From: Prunus persica
Lineage: Eukaryota; Streptophyta; Magnoliopsida; Rosales; Rosaceae
Assembly: GCF_000346465.2 (NCBI RefSeq)
Contig: NC_034009.1
Span: 20,494,600-20,558,599, forward strand
Length of the DNA stretch: 64,000 nucleotides
Direction of reading: 5' to 3'
The notes beneath the pieces are model-generated. The model worked only from the letters and a program-made list of their open reading frames with translations. It was not told where the DNA came from and did not search any database. Shown piece by piece: positions 57,801-64,000 of the stretch. Position numbers and translations under genes: made by a program. Numbering within the stretch: position 1 is the stretch's first letter; each line of letters begins with the position of its first letter.

Positions 57801-58242
57801 CAAGGATAAAAACCCAATTCTCTCAAATATGGGTTTCTATGGTGTCATTCAAGAAATTTGGGACCTTGACTACCAAAAGTTTACAATCCCAGTCTTTAGG
57901 TGTGATTGGATAGATAGTTTTGGTCTTGTAGTCGACGAACTTGGATTTACCCTTGTAGATTTGAGTAAAATTGGACATAAGGATGACCAATTTGTTTTGG
58001 CTTCTCAAGTCAAACAAATATTTTTTGTTGACGACCCGATGCATCGTGGTTGGTCGGTAGTGTTATCAATGCCTAATAGAGAATATAATGATGTTATTGG
58101 TGATGAAGTCTTAGGTGATGTGATAATTGAGTGTGAGCCATTTACTAGAGGGATGCCAAATGTTGACACATTTGATGAACTGGTGGGTGAGTTAGGCGGT
58201 CAAAATATTCGAGATGGGTGTGAAGATATATGGATTGAATGA
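54892..58242 (+). pseudogene. TNP2-type CACTA transposase with one internal stop
   Basis: The start is the ATG at 54892 (MDKSWMHSDRRSKAYEFGVE), the Transpos_assoc domain, with the zinc-binding-like CPCVKCVN. The Transposase_21 core follows, with LSALVKLYNLKAKHGMSDVC, CPNDCILYRKEY, CPTCGISRWK, LALSSDGFNP and ALMWTINDFPAYGNLSGC. After a TAG at 56236-56238 the same frame continues with NHPYRRQRAAFNGKP, HALDVMHIEKNVCDSIIGTL and RWMYPFERYMKVLKGYV. Introns at 57303-57404 and 57511-57597 lead to exons with HNSTFIQWLRFK and a DUF4216-like end (YGVIQEIWDLDY). TNP2 proteins bind CACTA termini and catalyse excision. Total length is about 1,053 codons, normal for the family. Only the single stop prevents a full-length product. 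Confidence 0.93.
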
Positions 58243-58319
58243 TGCTTATGTAATTGGCAGTGTATGACATTAATTTTGTAATATATTGTAATGTGATTTC
58301 TTCACTTTCTACGTTCAAA

Positions 58320-59681
58320 TAAAACACGACGTTATTGTGAACCAGTTATTCAGCATATTTACCGACGTCTTAAAGCAACGTAACAATGAAGAACCACGAC
58401 GCTATTGTGAAGCAATTATTCAGGATATCACGTCGGGGAAGGATTAAGAACCGCCATGTAATTCAAAATAACACGACTCCAATCCCATAATACCGACGTC
58501 TAAAAAACGAGATATATAATCTGAACGTTAAAAAATACGACGTCATCATACATTTTCCACGTCGCAAGTTCTTTTATAAACGAAGAGGAACGAAATGAAT
58601 TCCGACGGTAATTCATTATACCCGCCGTCTAATATCAATTAAACGACGTTATTTGTAATACGACTCTCTCATCGCATTTCAACGTCAACTATATAAATAC
58701 ATACGTCGTAAATAATGACACTGACAACTATTTCCACGTCATCTTTTTTAGAAAAATCGAAGTGGAAAATTTATTTCACGACGGTTGTTTGTAAATAAGA
58801 GACGTAGTATATTTCAATAACGTCGTCTTCTCATGTATTTAAAGACGTCATATTTTTTCTTGTCGTGAAAATTATATTTGACGGCGTAATGTTTTAGTTG
58901 TCGTCGTTGTATGTCTATCTTGCGGCCTTGTTCTTTTAATATGTGTCATATTTTTCCTTTTTAACGACGGTGATTTGTTTGAGTTGGTCGTCTATTCTCA
59001 TCCTCGACTATTTTTTAGAACTTTAGCAGACTAAACACGTCTGTTTTTATTTGTTTTCGATGTTGTTTTATTTAACAACGTCTAATATTTATCGTCGTTG
59101 TTTGTTTCAGAAAATAGGACGTATAAATTTTGTAATATGACTCTCATATATTTGTAACCGACGTTGTTTCGTTGTTCAACGTCTACTCTATAAATACATA
59201 CGTCGTAAATAATGACACTGACAACTATTTCCACGTCATCTTTTATAGAAAAATCGAAGTGGAAAATTTATTTTACGACGGTTATTTTTATGTAGGCGAC
59301 GTAGTAGGTATCAATAACGTTGTCTTCTAATGTATTTAAAGACGACATATTTTTTATTGTCGTGAAAATGATATTTAACGGCGTCTTATTTTAATTATCG
59401 TCGTTGTATGTCTATCTTGCGGCCATGTTCTGTTAATATGTGTCATATTTTTCCTTTTTAACGACGGTTTGTTTAGAGAGTTGGTCGTCTATTCTCATCC
59501 TCGACTGCTTTTTTAGATCTTTTTGCAGTATACAGACGTCGTTTTGTATTTGTTGATGACGTTGTATATTGTAACAACGACGGTGATTTAGCGTCGTGGT
59601 TTATGAGGGAAAAGATGACGGTGGATTCCACGACCATTGAAAAACCGAATACACGACGGTGATTTACCGTCGTCTTTTTGC
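58320..59681 (+). repeat. Right subterminal region of the large CACTA element
   Basis: About 1.36 kb dense in ACGACG/CGTCGT variants. It includes a direct duplication of about 500 bp: AACTATATAAATACATACGT near 58687 and CTCTATAAATACATACGTCG near 59190, with GACACTGACAACTATTTCCA in both. Subterminal motif arrays are the binding sites of CACTA transposon proteins in known systems. Confidence 0.9.
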
Positions 59682-59696
59682 TTTTTTGTAGTAGTG
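59682..59696 (-). repeat. CACTA right terminal inverted repeat
   Basis: TTTTTTGTAGTAGTG. On the minus strand CACTACTACAAAAAA is the canonical CACTA terminus and closely matches the right end of the element at 37257-41321. Confidence 0.92.
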
Positions 59697-60417
59697 TTTA
59701 ATTTTCTGTTTTATTGAGGACTTATTCTTGTATGTTTATTAAGGATGCGTACTTAGTTTATATGCAGGGATTTGATGCTAGAATATAAGAGAATTTCACC
59801 TAGTCGTTATGAACTTATATTCACAAGTAGTAAAAGTCACTAGTCATGATTGCGTTAAGTAAATTCATGGCAGGAGTATCATGCTTTTCATAGTTACAAA
59901 TGCCTTATCAATGCTGATGATTTTCATAGAACTTAATGATCTTTGATTTGTATCTCTATCATGCTGTTCATATAGGGAACTTGATAAGGATAATTTGATT
60001 GCGTCGCTGAGTCCAATTCAATGAACTTAGGAAGTCTGAGAGTTAATTAGTGCATTCACAATTAATTTGGGGCTTTGTCATTCATACTTTATAGAAAGAG
60101 TAACTGGGGATTGATTTGTGTGCATATGATCCATGTGTGGAGAAGAATCCTCTAGCTATCCCTACATCCATATTTCATTCACAACTTAGTTGTTTGTTGC
60201 TGTCAGTATTACTTTAGTCTAAATCGTCCAAATCCCCCCAATCATTGTTCCCTTAACTTAGTTTTCAGTTTAATAAGTTTAATTTGTGTTGATCAGCATC
60301 CCTCCTAATCCCCGGAATAGAACGATCCCTACTTACTCATACTACGATTGCATAATTTATAAGGTTTAATTTGTGCATTATTTATTTCTCATGCTATATA
60401 TATATATATATATAGTA
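59697..60417 (+). repeat. LTR-like sequence, 3' part
   Basis: The end contains GGAATAGAACGATCCCTACT followed by TACTCATACTACGATTGCAT, a phrase typical of the end of plant gypsy LTRs just before the primer-binding site. It stops at a TA run, after which TGCGCCATTCAATG resembles a TGGCGCC-type primer-binding site. No coding sequence is present. Confidence 0.5.
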
Positions 60418-60837
60418 TGCGCCATTCAATGTGGCGATGTCATAATAGAATTGTTGGTCCTTTTTCAGTCTCGCGCTCCTTCTAACTGACGCAGGGTCGG
60501 CTTGCTTGGAGGAGTGGAGGGTTCATCGGATCGACACCAACTGCCCGATTGGATCTTCTTGGCTCACGATGAGGATTCTCTCAAGTTCATAACAAAATTG
60601 AAAGTTGAATCAGTTTGACAGGATCGGGCGGGCTCAGGTACTGCCCTTCGACTTCTCCTGGCAATGATTCATGATTCGTGTAGGTGTCCCACTATTGGGT
60701 GCGAGACCAGCCCAATAAACCTGGTATAGGTGATATAGTGAGTTGATGTGTTGCATTTGCCCTTCGTTATGGACCTCTACTCAAGCCATCATCCTCCAAA
60801 GGGAGTACTGGCTTGTATTAGTTCTTTTCTATGCCTC
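60418..60837. other. Unassigned sequence between two LTR-like regions
   Basis: This may be residual internal sequence of the plus-strand LTR element (possible primer-binding site at its start). No frame or domain is recognised. Confidence 0.35.
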
Positions 60838-62108
60838 TGTAAACACGAAAAATTTCTTTGTCTACAACCTCAACTAAGAGGACTTCAATATTCTTTTGTT
60901 CGTGTATGACAACTTGACAAGTATGAGCAATACCTGGTCAAATAAGGAGAAAAACTGAGATCGTGGTTAGCAAAACCCTATTAAGGTTTAGAAACCTAGT
61001 TAAAATTCAAAACAGTCTTCAGATTGTGCCAATAGTCAATTCGGGCCCAATGAGATAATTCAGGCCTGATTGGCTTTCCAATCTTCGGCTGATACAGCTC
61101 TATTCGGGCCTAGACCCTTCTTTTCGGTCCGAATGACTAATTTAAAATTGCAAGAAAGGGAAATTAGACTATTGAAGCATTTATCATATATATATATAAG
61201 CTATCAAATAACAAGTGCTTAATGGAACAGTCAAAATAGATTTCATGATTTCTTTATTTGATTTTAGTTTAACGGTAAAAGGAAGATGAGAGCTCTTAGT
61301 TAATCCATTTAACTAAACTTAAAATTTAAATTACAAGGCAAAGAAAAACTGGAGATTTCTCAATCCAGTCAGAGAAGTACATGAATTTAAACTGATTGTT
61401 TTTGAAAGAAAATCATACCATGAAGATGGTAGAGTAACAAAAGATAAACGCAGGAGTTGTCAACTAGAAATTAGGCAGGTTGGTTTGAAAAGATCTTGAG
61501 TTTTTCAAGTATTTTAGAGACGTTACGTCTAGTTAGAGAGAGAGTCATATTCTTCTGTGGCAGAGGCCTTTTATTTATAGACAAAGAGGGAGCTTCAATG
61601 ATGAGTACTAAACAGAGGATATTCGGCTGCTATCCAAAGTCAGCTGCTGGTTCACCGATATGAACTTGTTCATAGGTGGGACGATGGGATGTTTCTGACA
61701 AAAACCACCAGTCTTTCGCGATAACCTTCTAATTTCAATATGTTGTACTTAGATATCTAGTTGGCAGTTCGGCTCTTTCTGGTTATGGTGGTTTTTGTAC
61801 AGCATGTTGCCTTGCTAGGCGGGAAGGAGGTTAAATCGTCATTAATGGTGACAATCTTCTTCAGATCCTCACGTGGGTCAATGTGTAACGGTTACCGATC
61901 TTTCTTTTTTAACTTTAGTGTGACTAAAGAGTCTGGGCTTCCTATCTTCGTGGGCTTTTATTGATTTCTTTTAACCCTTGGGCCCTCTATGCTAAAGGAG
62001 ACCCTTTGGGTTTTTAAGAAAAGAAGAAGGATATTGGGCCTGGGCCTAAAAATATTATTTTGGGAAATGGAGCATTTTTGGTCTATTCTTCAAAATTGGG
62101 TATAAACA
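60838..62108 (-). repeat. Minus-strand gypsy 3' LTR (about 1,271 bp)
   Basis: On the minus strand it runs from TGTTTATACCCAATTTTG (62108) to TTTCGTGTTTACA (60838), with TG...CA ends and a TATA-like CTATAAATAAAAGG at about 61570. The purine tract AAACTAGGGGGCAA (62122-62109) immediately precedes it. The terminal GTGTTTACA is shared with the gypsy LTR at 9382. The element body should lie at higher coordinates. Confidence 0.65.
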
Positions 62109-62400
62109 TTGCCCCCTAGTTTTAATGGGCTTGGGTCAAGTTTATTAAAACTGGACCCTTCAGTTTTCTTGCAATGTCAAATCACACAAAAATAATATTT
62201 TCGAAAGTAACGCTCCAAACTGATAGAAGCAATTGTCTCATCACATCTGGCATTTAATTCTACCTGCTAGAAAAACTTTCCAGCTTCTCATTTTTTGAAC
62301 TTCTTATTTTTGAGCAAACTGACATGAAAATTTTTCTTCTATTCTCTAATACCGTTGTAGCTTTCGAATTTTCCTCCAACTTTTTCTGTCATCTTCTTCA

Positions 62401-63822
62401 ATGGCTCCAAAGAAATTGAAAACCACGAAGGTCTCTACTGATGCCCCTAATTGGAGGACTATCTTCTTCGAGCCCTGATGTGCCTCTTACGGAGGACTAT
62501 CTCTCATGGGCCGGCTGGGTGGATGAAATTTCATTCCCGTTTAAGGAAAAGTAGATACAAAATGGGATTTACTATGCCATTTTGCTGTCTAAAAATCAAA
62601 TCGACCTAAATCCTTCATTGCTGGGGCTTGCCCTTTGTTTCTGGGACAACATTTCCAATACTTTCGCCTTTGGTCCTGGTCCCATGACCCTTACTCTTTT
62701 AGACATGGTGGCCATTTTTGGTTTCAGGCCTTAGGGTATGAATATTGATGTATTGGGGGATTATGAGGTCAGAAACCACAAAGTTGGGACCTCGATGAGG
62801 GGTAGCAGGACTGAAATTGTGCGTCTAAGGACCCATTCTGGGTTTATGATGACGTATCAAGCAATGGCTGATCGCGACCAAGAACATATGATGTTCTTGC
62901 TTTTTTGGCTGAACAAATTCATTTTTCCCTATGTTGACGGAGGTGTGAAGCCGGAATAAATGCATCTGGCAAAGGCTCCCCATAATGAGACAGGCTTGGC
63001 CACATGCCCTTTTATGCTAGCCTCTCTACTATTGTCCTCACCAAATCACCATCAACCCGCTAAATCTTGTTGTCTGTGGTCCGATCTAGATGACCCAGAT
63101 ATGGTTGGAGTGGTGGGGACATCAACCCGCTAAATCTTGCTGTCTGTGGTCCCCTTCACTACTCTGGCTACTAGCTCCAAGAGGCCAGTTAGTACTGAAG
63201 AATGTTTAGTTTTCTTCTGAGATTGCAAACAGAGGCTGAAGGAGACCTGGCTTCATTCACTATCCTGCGATACTCCTTGGTTTATGGAGAGGGGCCTTCA
63301 TGAAGCAACCCGGCATTAGAAGGAGTTGGCCGATCCAACCGGGATCTCTTCTGATAGGCGGTGTGCATATAGAGGGTTCATTCTAATAGGCAGTGTGCGT
63401 CTGGAGTGGAGGCTTACAATCCTCAATTTGTGAGCAGGCAATTCGGGCTTCTCCAGGCTGTTCCAGAACTATAGTATAGTTCTATGAATAAGGGGAGCTC
63501 TTGGTGGAATTTGGCTATGACGCCTTAAGAAATTAAGACTGTGAGAACGTCATGGAGGAATGGAAGCAATAGGGTGAGGGTGCCTCCCTATGATCCCTCT
63601 TCTCTCTGTACCCCAGCCTTTCACGACTTCTTGGAGAATAGGCTGTTCTCTTGGCTTCCTGAATCTGCCAAGCTTCTTTATACTTCAGCTTTCCAAGACT
63701 GCCATTTTGCCCGAGCGATGACAGAACAAGAAGAGGCCTCTATGAACGGGAGACTAGGATGTCTTCAAGGGATGGCAGTGATAGGTAAGTTTTTATCTTC
63801 CAACAATCGATTCTTGGCTTGA
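62401..63822 (+). pseudogene. Plant mobile domain (PMD) ORF, decayed, antisense to the adjacent LTR
   Basis: The frame begins MAPKKLKTTKVSTDAPNWRT at 62401. It continues after a stop with a PMD-type segment: LGLALCFWDNISNTFAFGPG, MTLTLLDMVAIFGF, then HMMFLLFWLNKFIFPYVDGG (62870-62940). A later part (63541-63822) holds CTPAFHDFLENRLFSWLPES. Several stops and shifts occur, and the end is ragged. PMD proteins resemble the MAIN/MAIL family and are also carried as extra, often antisense, ORFs near the 3' LTR of some Tat-lineage gypsy elements. Position and orientation here fit that. A 35-bp phrase (CATCAACCCGCTAAATCTTG...) is duplicated 72 bp apart at 63048 and 63120. Confidence 0.7.
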
Positions 63823-64000
63823 ACCCGATATATCATTTTCTAACAATTTGGATTGTTTTTGGTGTCTTGATAGAGACCGTCTTGGGCAAATCGAGTGGCC
63901 CTGAGGATACTGGTAAAGTTTTTGTCAGAATTTCGTTTCTTTTGATTTTGAGAGAAACTGATTTTCTTCTTCTTCTAATTGCAGTTCTAGGTGATGCTCC
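63823..64000. other. Window edge, possible intron of the PMD ORF
   Basis: The sequence has intron-like T-rich stretches and GTAAG/TTGCAG-like borders (GGTAAGT at 63784, CTAATTGCAG at 63985), but the coding frame cannot be followed past the window edge. Confidence 0.3.

Larger units (their letters stand above)
48540..59696 (+). mobile_element. Large CACTA element with two transposon genes, left end missing
   Basis: The right end reads TTTTTTGTAGTAGTG (CACTACTACAAAAAAGC on the other strand) at 59696 and is preceded by dense ACGACGG/CCGTCGT motifs. No matching CACTA terminus is visible near 48540, so the left end appears lost. Inside are a Transposase_24/C48 gene (48802-52659) and a TNP2 gene (54892-58242), both on +. 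The CGTCG motif family extends from 48550 to 59680, including the introns. Nonsense and frameshift changes in both genes suggest this copy is inactive. Confidence 0.88.

Noticed and set aside
60838..62108. Reading the LTR in plus orientation with PMD as its gag
   Set aside because: The polypurine tract and TATA-like box are on the minus strand, and the PMD ORF lacks any gag signature.

Overview
This is a plant nuclear window, almost certainly from a eudicot and plausibly Rosaceae. The family is my inference from the style of the retroelements and the class IV chitinase; no search was run. The sequence is AT-rich and has spliceosomal introns, microsatellites and deeply nested transposable elements. 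I see only four host-type genes: a one-exon PHF5A/SF3b-type splicing factor (15580-15912, +), two duplicated class IV chitinase genes (16247-17387 and 31285-32721, both -) and a one-exon DUF679/DMP membrane protein gene (46216-47121, -). No tRNA, rRNA or CRISPR array was found.

Layout, left to right. 1-1490: spacer with a 29-bp tandem repeat. 1490-3347: truncated non-autonomous CACTA sequence. 3348-14344: Ty3/gypsy element on the minus strand (gag, protease, RT and RNase H remnants; integrase and 3' LTR missing). Its LTR is split by Copia-1 (9658-13894), a decayed Ty1/copia element with two 207-bp LTRs and no recognisable gag. 15455-18700: PHF5A gene and chitinase copy A. 18703-29453: Copia-2, whose gag is split by a 9.65-kb MULE (19118-28770) with a perfect 9-bp target duplication. 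The MULE has a MuDR-type transposase on + and a coiled-coil/C48 (Ulp1-like) peptidase gene on -. 29454-31129: gypsy LTR plus partial gag (-). 31145-36645: second copy of the chitinase segment, holding chitinase copy B and an extra 2.7-kb block. 37191-42310: the same gypsy family in + orientation, its LTR split by a 4.07-kb CACTA element with GGT target duplications. 42318-43274: hAT transposase remnant. 44611-45137: MITE-like sequence. 46216-47121: DMP gene. 47664-60417: LTR fragments around a large CACTA element (about 48540-59696) that carries a Transposase_24/coiled-coil/C48 gene and a TNP2 gene. 60838-64000: a minus-strand LTR with its polypurine tract, followed by a plant-mobile-domain ORF that runs antisense to that LTR.

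The most unusual signals are these. (1) The MULE is peppered with a short quasi-palindrome (core GAAACTGCAATGCAGTTTC) in introns, UTRs and TIRs. The large CACTA element is similarly peppered with ACGTCGT/ACGACGG motifs in essentially every intron of its first gene as well as in its subterminal region. Both elements also encode a C48 peptidase. (2) Chitinase copy B has lost exactly its chitin-binding domain through an in-frame 111-bp deletion. (3) The Copia-1 stop codons look like C-to-T decay. (4) Insertions can be ordered from target-site duplications and split reading frames.
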